NCBI RefSeq assembly: GCF_018143015.1
Contig: NC_054743.1
Coordinates: 36,335,243 to 36,399,242, forward strand
Origin: Lytechinus variegatus
Lineage: Eukaryota > Echinodermata > Echinoidea > Temnopleuroida > Toxopneustidae
Length of the DNA: 64,000 nucleotides
Direction: 5' to 3'
Part shown: positions 35,543-47,640 of the stretch, in pieces
How the letters are laid out: the number at the start of each line of letters is the position of its first letter
How positions within the stretch are numbered: position 1 is the first letter of the stretch
The notes under the pieces: model-generated
Told to the model about the DNA's origin: nothing
Seen by the model: only the letters and a program-made list of their open reading frames with translations
The model's database searches: none
Made by a program: the position numbers and the translations under genes

Positions 35543-36118
35543 ATGGTCATTGTTTTTCCTTGCTATATATGTGAGAAACCTGTAAAGTGTAATCAAAAAG
35601 CGCTACTTTGTACAAAATGTTATCAATGGGTACATATTTCATGTGGTGATGTATCTTCTCAGCAATATGGTGATAAAACTGAACAATTTCACAATTGGCA
35701 ATGTCCTAAATGTCTTTTGCAAGAAATGCCGTTTTGGAATATTGAGGATATATTAATAGATAGAGATGCGAATTTGAACAATACAAATTCTGTTGATATA
35801 GACATTGACTCATGTACAAATACTTGTACCTCTATAAATGAATTTCCAAAGAGTAAAGGACTGAAAATTGCGCATTTGAATATTCGAAGTCTCAGAAATA
35901 AGGTGGATGATTTGCAATCATATTTGAAACAAAATCCGTACGAAATACTGACTATGTCAGAAACATGGCTAAGTGAAAACATTTGTAGTTCATTGTTACA
36001 AATTGATGGGTATCATTTTGAAAGAGTTGATAGAGATGAAAAGGGAGGAGGAGTTGGATGTTTTAAAAAAAGAATATATCATATATCAGACGACCTGATC
36101 TCGAAGACAGTGAGATAG
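35543..36118 (+). CDS. LINE ORF, N-terminal part: PHD-like finger and start of endonuclease
   Basis: The first ATG of this frame is at 35543. A cysteine/histidine cluster follows at once: CYIC, LLCTKC, WVHISC and CPKC, spaced like a C4HC3 PHD finger (roughly residues 6-55). After a linker comes the endonuclease start, GLKIAHLNIRSL, then SETWLS. The frame ends at a stop just after a shift into the frame used by the next segment; the reading DLEDSEIEIMWLEV continues across the junction in the other frame. The PHD-like finger in the same frame as the endonuclease is known from some CR1/Jockey-related elements. It probably aids RNA or chromatin binding. Confidence 0.85.
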   Translation: MVIVFPCYICEKPVKCNQKALLCTKCYQWVHISCGDVSSQQYGDKTEQFHNWQCPKCLLQEMPFWNIEDILIDRDANLNNTNSVDIDIDSCTNTCTSINEFPKSKGLKIAHLNIRSLRNKVDDLQSYLKQNPYEILTMSETWLSENICSSLLQIDGYHFERVDRDEKGGGVGCFKKRIYHISDDLISKTVR

Positions 36119-36123
36119 AAATT

Positions 36124-38673
36124 ATGTGGCTAGAAGTAAAACTGCATAATCACAAATCAAAGTATCTTGGAATTGTATATCGTCCACCTAACAGTGGTAG
36201 TGCATTTTTCAGTCACCTAGAAATTAATCTAGAGAAGATTTGTACGTTATCGAATGATATTGTGATATTAGGTGACTTAAATTGCAATATGCTAACTCAG
36301 AATAATCTTTCAAAGCAGATGAATGATCTGTGTGACAATATGAATTTGTCTCAGCTGATAAGGACCCCGACACGTGTAACCGTTAATAGTACTACCCTTA
36401 TTGATCTAATTCTTGTGTCAAATAATCTGAAATCACTGGAAAGTGGTACACAGTCTATCGGTTTAAGTGATCACTTATTGATTTACCTTGTATTGAAAGA
36501 AAAGCCACCGCCCTCTATATGTTCTGTGAGTACACACCGTTCATTTAGACACTTTAATGAAAATTCATTTATAAATGATGTTAAAAACATAAACTGGGAT
36601 GATTTATACTTGAATAATCAAAATGTTGAGAATATGTGGAGTATTTTCAAATGTAAATTCAAAGACATTTGTGATGTTCATGTGCCGTATGTTACTGTAA
36701 GAAAACGTTCTAGAGGATCACCTTGGATTACCAACGAATATCTATGTATTGCAAGAGATAGGAATTATTTTAAACGAAAATTTGATAAACACAGAACTAC
36801 AACCTACTGGGAAAAGTTTAAAGAATTCCGAAACAGAGCAAATGCATTGAACAAGAAGTTAAAAAAACAATATTATAAGAATCTTTGCATTGAAAATGGT
36901 AATGATATGAAAAAAACCTGGAAAGTACTCAAAAATTTACTCCCAAAGAAAGATGCCAATTCTGAATATAAAATTCTTGTAAATGACCAAATTGTAGTAG
37001 ATAAAGGAAAGGTTGCAGAATTATTTAATGAAAGTTTCAATAACATTCAGAGCCAATTAACGGGATCGAATGATTCTCATCTCAATATAAATGCATTGCA
37101 AACACTACCGCAAACGGAACATAAATTCGAATTTACAGAGGTCAAAGAAAGTTTTGTATTAAAAGAACTACTCAAGCTTGATGTTTCAAAAGCAGTTGGG
37201 ATTGATGATCTTCCTCCAAAGCTACTTAAAATAGCTGCCCCACATATTTCTAGAGTCCTTACAGTATTGTTCAATTGTTCATTGCTAGAAGGGTACGTTC
37301 CCCATGAATTCAAGGTTGCTAAAGTAACCCCTATTCATAAAGGTGGAGACAAAATGGAACTTACTAACTACCGACCTATCTCTGTTCTCCCCATAATTTC
37401 GAAGATATTTGAGAAGGCTGTACATAACCAGGTATATACTTACTTAAACAAACATTCTCTGTTAAGTGAACGCCAATCAGGGTTTAGACCCGGGCATTCA
37501 ACTTTAACATGCTTGACTGAAATAGTCGAAGGTATTCTAGATAACATGGATAAAGGTCTGGTCACTGGCGCCATTTTTCTTGATTTGAAAAAAGCGTTCG
37601 ACGTTATACCACATCGATTGATTATACAGAAAATGTTATTGTATGGTATTGGGGGAGTTGAACTAAAATGGTTCGAGTCTTATCTGTCCAATAGGCAACA
37701 ATGTGTATTCTTGCAAGGTACTAAGAGTAATTTTCTAACTGTGAAATCTGGAATTCCGCAAGGATCAATACTGGGGCCATTAATTTTTTGTCTCTTTGTA
37801 AATGATATTTGTAACTTGCAACTCCATTCTAAGACAAAGATTTCCTTATATGCAGATGACACAGCAGTGTTTCATCATGGAAGGGATTATAAAGTTTGTG
37901 AATGCAATTTACAGAAAGACTTTTCCAGTATAGTGAAATGGCTACAATATAATGGAATGTTTTTAAATGCAAATAAGACCAAAACTATACTCTTTGGTTC
38001 TAAAAGAAAAGCTCAAAATAATAATCTTTGTATTCACTACAATGATAATATACTGGAATCAGTTGAAAGTATGAAATATCTAGGTGTAACACTAGACAGA
38101 TGTCTAACATGGTCGCTTCATGTAAGGGAAGTTGTTAAGAAAGTATCGAGTACGATTGCCTGCATTCGACGGATACGTCATTATATTTCCCATAAGAATT
38201 TGATCACATTGTACTATTCTCTTATACTACCGCAACTAAACTATTGTAATTCAGTTTGGGGAAATACCTCAAAACAAAATCTAACAAAGCTGCAAAAATT
38301 ACAAAATAGATATGCACGGTTAGTTCTCCGTGCAGAATACTTTACACCCCAAAATATATTATTGATTAAATTGAAATGGCAGTCAGTAGAGGAAAGAATT
38401 AAATATCAGAAATGCATCTTGATTTTTAAAATCATTAACAACCTATCACCACCATATCTTAATTCATGTGTTAGTAAAAGACCGGTATTATATTCTACCC
38501 GCTATGCTCTAAGCAGTCCATTATTTATTCCAAAATGTAAAACAGACTTTAAAATGAAAACCTTGGCGGTTTCAGGGGCTAAGTTATATAATAAATTACC
38601 CTGTAATATTCAAAACTGTAAGTCTTTGCAAAGTTTCAAAAAGTATGTGCAAACTTTTCAGTTTCTCTTGTAA
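36124..38673 (+). CDS. LINE ORF, main part: endonuclease and reverse transcriptase
   Basis: The 849 codons begin mid-endonuclease (EIMWLEVKL is in frame upstream). Endonuclease motifs are YRPPNS, GDLNCN and SDHL. A connector with SPWITNEY precedes the reverse transcriptase. RT motifs seen are NYRPIS, FLDLKKAFDVIPH (motif A), SGIPQGSILGPL (motif B) and YADD at 37849-37860 (motif C, catalytic aspartates present). A thumb-like and C-terminal region follows (LTLYYSLILPQLNYC onward). The enzyme nicks target DNA and copies the element RNA at the nick. The RT half is uninterrupted. The ATG at 36124 is probably not the natural start, because the protein is expected to begin at 35543. Confidence 0.92.
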   Translation: MWLEVKLHNHKSKYLGIVYRPPNSGSAFFSHLEINLEKICTLSNDIVILGDLNCNMLTQNNLSKQMNDLCDNMNLSQLIRTPTRVTVNSTTLIDLILVSNNLKSLESGTQSIGLSDHLLIYLVLKEKPPPSICSVSTHRSFRHFNENSFINDVKNINWDDLYLNNQNVENMWSIFKCKFKDICDVHVPYVTVRKRSRGSPWITNEYLCIARDRNYFKRKFDKHRTTTYWEKFKEFRNRANALNKKLKKQYYKNLCIENGNDMKKTWKVLKNLLPKKDANSEYKILVNDQIVVDKGKVAELFNESFNNIQSQLTGSNDSHLNINALQTLPQTEHKFEFTEVKESFVLKELLKLDVSKAVGIDDLPPKLLKIAAPHISRVLTVLFNCSLLEGYVPHEFKVAKVTPIHKGGDKMELTNYRPISVLPIISKIFEKAVHNQVYTYLNKHSLLSERQSGFRPGHSTLTCLTEIVEGILDNMDKGLVTGAIFLDLKKAFDVIPHRLIIQKMLLYGIGGVELKWFESYLSNRQQCVFLQGTKSNFLTVKSGIPQGSILGPLIFCLFVNDICNLQLHSKTKISLYADDTAVFHHGRDYKVCECNLQKDFSSIVKWLQYNGMFLNANKTKTILFGSKRKAQNNNLCIHYNDNILESVESMKYLGVTLDRCLTWSLHVREVVKKVSSTIACIRRIRHYISHKNLITLYYSLILPQLNYCNSVWGNTSKQNLTKLQKLQNRYARLVLRAEYFTPQNILLIKLKWQSVEERIKYQKCILIFKIINNLSPPYLNSCVSKRPVLYSTRYALSSPLFIPKCKTDFKMKTLAVSGAKLYNKLPCNIQNCKSLQSFKKYVQTFQFLL

Positions 38674-39089
38674 ACATTTTTTTTTTCACGTTAAAATGAC
38701 CTTTATTAATCACATTTCATTTTGTTTTCTTATTTTTAATTTTTTTTTCTCTTGTAATCGGTAATTGTGTATTTTGATAGTACATATGCTTAATCTTAAT
38801 ATGGATGTCAGTTTGAGTGGAATTATTGTGTATGCCATGTGCATTTTTACCTTTGTATGTATATTTCGTTATGTTTTTTATGTAAATATTTTTATGTGAA
38901 TGCAGGGCTCTCTGGGAGAGCAGGTCCAGAAATGGACTTGAAATGAGACCACCCTGTTGAAATAAAACTGAAATAAATAAATAAATAAATAAAACAGCTA
39001 ATAGCATTTTTTTTAACTCTTGAAGCCTCAACAAAAAGTTTAAAAACCTCGAACACCTACTTTGTGCCCTCAATAGATTTCTTTTTTTT

Positions 39090-41590
39090 TCAGTTATTGG
39101 TGCAAGCGAAACCTGGTTTAATGAAAATTCTCCTCCATTATTTAATTAACCAAAATATTCTTTGATTAGAGCTGACCATGTAGGACGGAAAGGGGGTGGT
39201 GTTGCGTTTTACGTTTCTGACAATTTGAAATTCAGAATTAAAAAAAGAAATAAGATTTGATCTAACTGAGACATTGTTTATTGATATCGATATCTCAAAG
39301 AGTAAAAAAAAATCATCATTGGCCGTATATACAAACCACTTAATGTTATTTTCGATATATTTTGTAAAAATTTTGAGCACTGTCTTGCTAACCTCTCTAC
39401 AGAGAATGAACACATTTATTTTATAGGTGATTTTAATACCAATTTTCAAAATTAAAATCATTCTAATATCGAGAGATTTCATCACTTGATTCATTCTCAC
39501 GCTTTCTCCCCATAATTATAATAAACAAACCTACAAGAAATTCACTTCTGCCTCTGCGACTTTGAGAGATGACATTTATTTTCCTATTATTCATAATGAA
39601 ACAATCACTTGCGGCCTGCTTTACTCAGAAGTATCAGATCATTTACCAATATTCACCATTTCCGAAACCAACGCATCTAAAAATCAATTCAATAAATCTC
39701 CCAGCTATAGATTAGGAACTCCTATAAAAATTAAACAATTTAAACAAGACATTATTGAAGAAAGTTGGACAGTTGGAATGATGTTTACAGTGAAAATATA
39801 TTGCTTATACAAGAAATTTACCCTTAAATAACAGCATTTTAACGATAAAAATTTCCCACTAAGTCTTGTAAGAAAGCGCCAAAAAGCCAGAGAGGCTCAA
39901 AACCCGTGGATCACTAACGGGATTCTAAAATCAATTCATACTAGAAACAGTCTTTACAAACTACATTTAAAGAAACCTAAAACTACAAACACACGAACAT
40001 ATAAGGAGTATCGTTACAAACTTACTAACTTAATCCGAAAATGTCGAAAGTATTATTCAGACAAATTATCTGCAGTTAGTTCTAATTCCCAGTCCACGTG
40101 GCGGGTTGTAAATGATATTATTGGGGGCAAATACTACATTACCTTAAGATGAACTAACTTTACCTGATGATAAAATCCCAGATCAATCCATTTATGGTTC
40201 ATCCCTTTAATTCCTGTTTTATAAGATCGGCCCCCAACTAGTAAATCAAATAGGTAATTGCAACAACGCCCATTTTACTGATTTTATTTCAACGCCATTC
40301 GAAAATTTTCCTTTCCTTAATCCCACCAACCCTACTGAAAAAATTAATATCACGAAATAGTTGAACTCTAGTAGGTCACGAGGATAAGCACATCGATGCT
40401 AAAAGAAATTATTCGTGCTACTGTTGATCCATTAACTTATATTTCAATCAATCTATATCATCAGGGATTTGTCCGAATTATCTCAAAATTTGAAAAGTTA
40501 CCCCAATCTACATAAAAGATGATCCTCATGATGTAATCAATTACTGCCCAATTTCTATATTATGTAGCATATAGAAAATCTTAGAAAAAATAATATACAC
40601 AAGATAATACAAGCTTTCTAAACTTGCAATCCAAATCAATACGGTTTAGAAAAAAAATCACTCGACAGACTTGCATTAGTAAATATTTATGACAACATTA
40701 CAAAAGCGATTGCTCACAATAAACATGTTATTGGAATATCTTTTGACTTCAGCAAATCTGTCGATACACTTAATCAAAAAATGTTTATACGGAATACTGG
40801 GCAACGCACATTGATGGTCAGAAGGTTAATTACCAAATAGGCAATTAAGTTACATTAATGGAATAGATTCAACCTTTAAAATTGTAGAATGTGGTATGCC
40901 CCAGGAGTCAATTTTGGGGCCGCTTCTTTTCATATTATGCGTCAATGATACGCCAAATCACCGTATCCAGAGGTGTTGGGATAATTTCCAAATTAAAATA
41001 CTTATTACGCCCCAAAAACTATTTTTCTTCTTTATAATTTCTTGGTACTCCCTCACATTACCATATTGCAACATAGTTTGGGGTGTTTGCGGTAATCCAA
41101 CACTTAATTCGAATTTCTTGTTACAAAAAAGAGCAGTTCGTATTTGCAAAGGATCACAATATCATGCTAGATCCAGTTCTTTAATTTTTAAATTAAGAAC
41201 ATTAAAATTTCAGATATAAATATATTTCAAGCTGCAATCTTCATGTTCAAATACAAAAATGGGATACTTACCCCTTCCTTTCAGAATATGTTCACAATCA
41301 ACAACACCATCCACATATCCCACACGAAACTCTGAAAATTTCAAAATCCAAACAAATAATAGCACAAAAATCAATTAGATATTACGGTGCAGACTTATGG
41401 AATAAGTCATCACCTGACATTAAGTTATGCTCTACATACACTTTATTCATCATGTTCATTCAAAGCTGTTCTGAAAAGAAATACACTGTTAATATAATAC
41501 CTACAATCTCTGTGTGTTTCGTATACCAACCGATAATAACCTGCACTCTCTCACACTTGCACTTTCACTTTTATGAACATTATGATTATT
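39090..41590 (+). mobile_element. Decayed LINE copy (endonuclease-RT)
   Basis: Pieces in several frames on the plus strand: VIGASETWFNENSPP (about 39095), RKGGGVAFYVSDNLKF (about 39190), GDFNTNF (about 39428), VSDHLPIF (about 39630), NPWITNGILKS (about 39905), PQESILGPLLFILCVND (about 40900) and SLTLPYCNIVWG (about 41050). It has many frame breaks and no catalytic YADD, so it is old. It differs from the 35543 LINE in sequence, so it is not a recent copy of it. Confidence 0.85.
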
Positions 41591-41593
41591 CAA

Positions 41594-43290
41594 TTTCAAT
41601 TCAGTATTTATTTCCAAATTCATTAAAAAAGAACAAAATGAGAACAAAAGTATATATACACAAAGAAAAAATAAATAACATGAAACAAAGCAAAGGTATC
41701 AACAAAACATAACTGAAACAAATAGTGGTAATGATAAAATTATGGTTGGCACATGATTATAAAAATATAGATGAACAAAATAATGAATGGAAATCGGGCA
41801 TGCACAAAAAGCCATAAAAAGGCTTGTTAAAACGCACATACCCACGAAATATCAATCGTTAAAAATAAAATTCAGTATATGGTATGGATGCGGCAAGTAC
41901 CAAAGAATAAATAGAGATAAGAATAGTCATTTCTTAAAAAGATAAATTAAACAAACTTTCAAACAAACTTCAATGTAAAACAAAACAGAACAAAAGATAA
42001 AAACAAAACAAAAAATATAAACAAACGGATAAACAATCAAATAAGCAAATAGTACAAAACCACGTTAAGAGAAATCAATAATTGCTCAGCAATTTCTTTT
42101 TATATTGTCTTTTAAAAGTATTATTAAATTGTATATTATATGTGTTCAGGTCTAAACTATTCCATAGTGTGGGGCCAGTATGTCGTATTGAATATTTAGA
42201 TTTATCATTTGAAAAGGTCCATCTGTGGAATTTGTTAAATGCTCTAGTAAAGTAATTGTGAATGTTTGCATTAATTGAGAACATATTCATTAAATAAGGT
42301 GAAAGACTTTTTGTGTGGTATCGTTGCATAATTGAAGCAATTTGAATTTTGGTAATATCTGGAAGTTTAGCTGTACGTAATGATTTAAATAGCAAAGAAG
42401 TCGGGGCATTATAATCTGTCTTCTTACATATACGTATTGCTTTTTTTGGAGAATAATTAATTTTTGTATATGGCTAGAATAAGTATTACACCAAATTGAA
42501 TTGCAATATGAAAGACGGGACAGAATATAAGCATTGTAAAGAGTAAATAATATATAACTAGGTACATTATATTTTAAACGATTTAAGATTCCAATAAAAC
42601 GTGCTATTTTGGCAGAGATAGAACTTATATGATCATTCCAACATAAATTATTGCTTAAAATCACTCCTAAAAACTTCACAGAATTATAAAATTGCAATTG
42701 AGTTTTATCCATATGGAGAAATATGTCAGTTTGATTATATTGCACACCCCTCTTTTTATTAAATAAAACACAATGAGTTTTGTTTGTATTTAAGGAAAGT
42801 CTATTGCACTTAAACCAGGCAGAAATTTGGGCAAGATTTCTATTTAAAATTTCAACTAAAGTAGTGATATTATCATGGGAGGCAAGAAGTGACGTATCAT
42901 CGGCATACAATATAAAATGTGGTTCATGGCAAGAGTTAACAATGTCATTAATATATATTAAAAATAATAAAGGCCCAAGAATAGAACCTTGGGGCACACC
43001 TGTTTTTATTTCCATGAAAGACGAATGGGTATTATTATAGACAGTAAATTGTTTCCTATGTGATAAATATGACTTGAACCAATTAAAAGACACCCCTCTA
43101 TAACTTTCTCCTTTGAATTTTCTTTCCATATCTACTTTTTTGGGTAATATTCCTGTTATTTTGTGCAATAAAAGATAGGTCTCTTTTATTGCACTGTTTG
43201 TTTGGTATTCTTACCCCTTTCCTTTCGAGGCTTTTATCAATTTCAAGCTTTAGCCTTATGATGGGGGTCTCCCACATTTCAAAATGCATT
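41594..43290 (-). mobile_element. 5'-truncated LINE on the minus strand
   Basis: The minus strand holds a 292-codon RT segment (42290-43168) with SFNWFKSYLSHRKQ, KTGVPQGSILGPLLFLIYIND, and LYADDTSLL around 42890-42910 (catalytic motif C present). A C-terminal piece at 42075-42395 follows in another frame and ends LLSNY. Endonuclease and RT motif A are absent, so the copy is cut at its 5' side near 43290. The 3' UTR ends near 41594 in a GAATTGAAATTGAAT tail, back-to-back with the 3' end of the 39090 LINE. Confidence 0.85.
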
Positions 43291-43597
43291 ATATATACAA
43301 TTTTTCTGCTATTTGTTTAAATAATTAAGAAAAATCACGGGTTTAATTATATTTCAATTAGAATGTTAGAATGTATTATGCATATGGCATTCATTATGTC
43401 ATTTGCTTATTATCATGTTATGCTGAGAAAAATGATTACACTTGTATATACTTTTGTTTTTGGAATGTGAAAATAAATCAAAATCAAATCCAATTCTTTT
43501 TTATATACAAGATGAACTAAAGTAAAATAAAACCACAGTCACAACACCACTGTAAGAATAATACTAGCGTTATGAGTATTACATAATCGAATCTTAA

Positions 43598-44181
43598 AGG
43601 GGAATGAAACCTTTGGAACAAATAGGCTTGTGTAGAAACAGAAAAATCAAAGAATAAGAATAAAGAAAGTTTGAGAAAAATTGGACAAATAATGAGAAAG
43701 TTATGAGCATTTGAATTTTGCAATCACTAATGCTATGGAGATCCTCCCATTGGCAATGTGACAAGGATGTGTGATGTCACTGATGAACAACTTTCCCTTT
43801 GGTGGACTATAAAATACCCTCAAAATGTCTCTTTTTGCTTTTTCTTACGATGATACAAACTCTTTATCCATTATGTATTCTTAAAAAATATGTATTACAT
43901 GCCCTCATGTAGAAAGAACACATGATCTATGGATAGATGTGATAAAAGAGGCAATTCAAGTGAAATATATACTAAAGTAATGGGGAGAGTTGTTCATCAG
44001 TGACATCACACATCTTTGTCGCATTGCCAATTTGCTCTCTCCATAGCAATAGTGATCGCAATATTCAAATGCTCATAACTTTCTCATTATTTGTCCGATT
44101 TTTCTCAAACTTTTGTTGATCTGTTTCTTTGGTTTTTCTGTTTTCACACAAGCTATCTTGTTCCAATGGTTTCATTCTCCT
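43598..44181. mobile_element. Long foldback element flanked by TTAA (piggyBac-like)
   Basis: TTAA lies at both sides (43594-43597 and 44182-44185). The ends AGGGGAATGAAACC and GGTTTCATTCTCCT are inverted copies. The arms mirror over about 220 bases each, for example TGTGATGTCACTGATGAACA (43768) against TGTTCATCAGTGACATCACA (43992), and AATGAGAAAGTTATGAGCAT against ATGCTCATAACTTTCTCATT. It is non-coding. TTAA duplications are the hallmark of piggyBac-type transposition. Confidence 0.85.
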
Positions 44182-44185
44182 TTAA

Positions 44186-45660
44186 CTAACGCTTTAGCCA
44201 TGCTTCAACTATTAAGATCGTTTCTATACTTAAAAAAATAAGAATTGCCTGTTCGCTTTAGATGTGTAGAAAAAACATGAATCCATAACACTTGAAAAAA
44301 ATGTATACACTCCAAAATTAAACAAGAGACAAGCAACTCTAAAAATGGGATCGAATAAACTGAAAAAATAAATAAATACTATAGGGCCTATAGTCAGTTG
44401 AATCTGGTAACAAAACATGCAAACGAATGAATAAATGAACTGAACAAACAAACTGTGAATGAATGAACAAGGTAAAGTGATTAAAACTCGAAGTGATAAT
44501 ATGCAAAAGCGAAACATTATACGGATGGTTGGATACTATATGGTAAGTGATAAGACCAAAAAGTAGTCAAATCTTACGGCGAATAAAGAGGAAATTACCG
44601 AAAATATGAATATATAGGAAACAAAAGAAACGCAGTTTGACCTTCACAGCCGAGTAACGATAAATCCATGCGCTAGCAATATTGTCGCATGCTTTCTGTA
44701 CGTTGCTTCATCGCGCATGAGTCGCCTCGCCGTTCGTCACATTTCATTTGGATAAGATAAAAAGGCGCAAGCAAAGCTTTGCACTTTTAAAATGTGCGCT
44801 TTATAAGAAATCAGATATCAGTTAACCCATCTCTGGCGATAGACCCGTCTCTGGCGGTACATTAGAACGAGAGGAGTTAACTTCGAAGGTCGTTGGACGC
44901 TGACTGTCTGACTTTTCAAATCAGGGCCGATCTTGCGGAACAGTGATTTGAGTCGAGCACCAGTCGGCGAAACTTGGCAGCGCGGTGATGCAGAAACAAG
45001 CATGCTTTGATCAATTTCACCGTCACAAATTTGACAAAAGGAACACACCAGACTGTGTTTATTTCAGCTAATTCCTGGAATACTCACAATACATCTAAAG
45101 CGCTTCGAGCCATTAAATGAAAAAAAAAGCGCGTTTTATGTATCTTTTGTTAAATTAAAACTTAAGCAGGCCAATATTAATCGGTTCGTTGAACACGATT
45201 TTTGGTATGATAATTATTATGGATAAATGCAAAACTGACACTTGATATTTTCATATTTTCTTTGAATTTCATTTTTCTTGTTTCATACATTGGTCCCATT
45301 TAAGATGTATTTGTTATGTGCCCGTTAAAGTACTCGATGTTAGATCAATTTCTCGTGTATAAAAAACCTCGACATATTACGACTTAACTATTCAATACAA
45401 TTTTACAACTTTCGTGCCAAAAAAGTTAAAGGGACGGAAATACTGAAACAGAAGGCTCGGCTGTTAAGCGATGAAAATTAGTGGAAGAAAGTTTCTAGTA
45501 TACAACTTTTGCTTCCCTAAAACTAAAAAAATCGCCTTTCCTTCACATTGATACTTTCCTTGTTTATCAAATAATTGCTGGCGTTGACGAGAGTGGGAAG
45601 CTGGAGTTTAAAAACAATATTCTTTTTCCTATAATACTCTCTCAATACAAGGGGGCAAAT
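44186..45660. other. Intergenic, no gene recognised
   Basis: AT-rich. GCGCTTTATAAGAAATC (44796) and AAAGCGCTTCGAGCCATTAA (45097) resemble fragments of small repeats. The frames at 44230-44517 and 44818-45048 have no recognised domain. Confidence 0.4.
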
Positions 45661-45802
45661 CCGGGATGAGTTTCATCAACATTTTTCTCCGACAGGTTGT
45701 CAGATCTGACAACTTTCCTTGCATCTGATTGGGTAGGGGGCATTGTTACTATGGTATTTGTCGGATAAAACGCCCGACAAGTCCTTCATGAAACACGGCC
45801 TG
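45661..45802. mobile_element. Small foldback MITE, adjacent to a second one
   Basis: CCGGGATGAGTTTCATCAAC at the left is loosely mirrored by CTTCATGAAACACGGCC at the right. An inner palindrome, GTTGTCAGATCTGACAAC, is present at about 45697-45714. The right end touches the next element. Confidence 0.55.
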
Positions 45803-46018
45803 GTCTCTATCACACTCTTCTCAGAGTGAGATAAGGGACCAGTCATGGTGCAGTGAGATTTAATATTTTAAAGGTGAATTTGTCATTGTTTGGAGTGAAA
45901 GTGCATCTTTATTACACTTTCACTAAAAAAAGGTAAAAATCACTCTTGAAAGATTGAAATCTCATTCCATCAGGACTGGTTCCTCATCTTACTCTGAGAG
46001 GAGTGTGACTAGGGCCCA
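45797..46018. mobile_element. Foldback MITE with GGCCTGGTCTCTATCACACTC ends
   Basis: The left arm CACACTCTTCTCAGAGTGAG and the right arm CTTACTCTGAGAGGAGTGTG are inverted near-copies. GGACCAGTCATGGTGCAGTG and CATTCCATCAGGACTGGTTC also mirror. The frame at 45954-46175 starts inside it and is not supported. Confidence 0.75.
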
Positions 46019-46834
46019 GATGAACTCCTTTGCAATAACCATGATAACAGAGTATTTCAGTTGCTCTATGGTGTATTCCAATTTGCTCGAATCCAAAAAT
46101 GTGATGTTCAATAAAAAAAATGCTTCCAAATCTACTCAAATGTCAAAATTATTTTGCCTGGATGTAAACGTATGATGGAGCCTTGCCACTGTGCAGCTGC
46201 TCTGCGGAAATCAAGTTTCAAAAGACCTTAAAATATATTTCATCATTATCGAGACAGAAAGGGGAAGGACTGTCGATCCAGAACATGCGGGGGTCCCTGA
46301 AGGGGAGGGGTAAAAAAGGGTTCCATTTTTTGCTTAAGTTATAAAAAAAAAATGCTACCGTTGGCCGGAAATGACGTATTTTTCAAAGGAAATTAAAAAA
46401 AAGTTTCCAACAAAAAAGAGAGCATCACGGATTCAAGGAGCAAGGGACACCCCACCCCACTCCACATCCTTGATTCGTTACTGACTGGATATCTCATGAT
46501 GTTTTAGAAGCAGACGTTTGATGTCTTTTCATCGAATCCCTTAAGACGATGCAGCAAAGAATTTTGTAAGGTTTCTTTTATTCATTAAGAAACGCCCAAG
46601 GAATGGTACAAAACAAATCATTGCATGGCTTCTTTCGCCTCTGAAGATAATTTTATTTCATGCACCAACGAAACCATATATGCAAACCAGAGATTGACGA
46701 AATGTAGACAAGCATGGTTGTAGACGAAACAGTCTTTGTCATGTTTGTGAAATTAAGCTAAACATGTTAAATGAGAATGAAGACAAAGGGTATATAGAAA
46801 TGATGACTATATGAATTAAATCAATTGCATTTTC
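46019..46834. other. Intergenic, nothing recognised
   Basis: No gene signal and no repeat ends resolved. Confidence 0.4.
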
Positions 46835-47640
46835 TCATGTTTTGATTTGGCAAAATTGTTTGACAATTATCTTCTTCTCCTCCTCCTTCTTCTTCTTCGA
46901 AAAGAAGATAAAAAGGAAGAAGTAGTAGTAGTAGTAGTAGTAGTAGAAGTAGAAGTATAGTACTCCTACTACTAAAACTAATAATAAAAATAGAACAGGA
47001 GCAAGTACACTGCCCTGTGGTACCCCTACTGATAATTCCTTTATAGAGGAGTCTTTACCTTTAGAAGAAACTATTTGTTTTCTTTCAGTAATATAGTTAG
47101 AAAACCACTTTGATTCTTTGTCATATTTCTCTAGCTTAAGCAAGAGTAATTCATGATTAACACAGTCGAAACATTTGGAAATGTCCAGAAAACATGAGCC
47201 AATTAATTCTTTATTATCAACAGCCTCGTGAAAATCATCAATTACCCTTTAAGGTAGGTGATTGTAGAATGGTGAGGGAGAAATGCATATTGATCGACAT
47301 TGATCATATCGTTCTCTTTAAGATAATTTAAAAATTGCAATTGAAATTCTCTATCTATCAGTTTAGATACGTGGCATATATAGGGCGATAGTTTATAATG
47401 TCATCTTTGTTCCCCTTGCCCTTGTAAACAGGGGTACTGCGGGCAATCTTCCAATCACAGGGTTTGTCACTTAGTAACTTAGTAACTTAGTATCGAAATC
47501 CAGTATGACGAGATGACTGCTAGTATCAAGACAACTCAAATAGTTTGATATTTTTTTAGATTTAATTTGTTCGACTTCAAAAGTTCGAATACATTTAGGG
47601 TGTTTCCAATCTAGAATATATATGAATTATCAAGACCCTT
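46835..47640 (-). mobile_element. LINE reverse transcriptase fragment
   Basis: On the minus strand: a PVYKGKGNKDDIINYRP stretch (about 47390-47440), FLDISKCFDCVNHELL (about 47145-47195, motif A with AFD changed to CFD) and ELSVGVPQGSVLAPVLFLL (about 46990-47045, motif B), followed by decay into TCT and GTA triplet runs (46865-46960). Motif C is missing. This is an old truncated copy, distinct in sequence from the other LINEs in the window. Confidence 0.85.

Larger units (their letters stand above)
35543..38993 (+). mobile_element. Nearly intact CR1/Jockey-type LINE
   Basis: In order: a PHD-type zinc finger, an AP-type endonuclease, a reverse transcriptase, a C-terminal region, and a 3' UTR ending in AAAT repeats (about 38971-38993). 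Only one reading-frame break was found between 35543 and 38673 (about 36085-36115). The 3' UTR is about 300 bases. No target duplication could be fixed. This is the youngest-looking LINE of the window. Confidence 0.9.
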
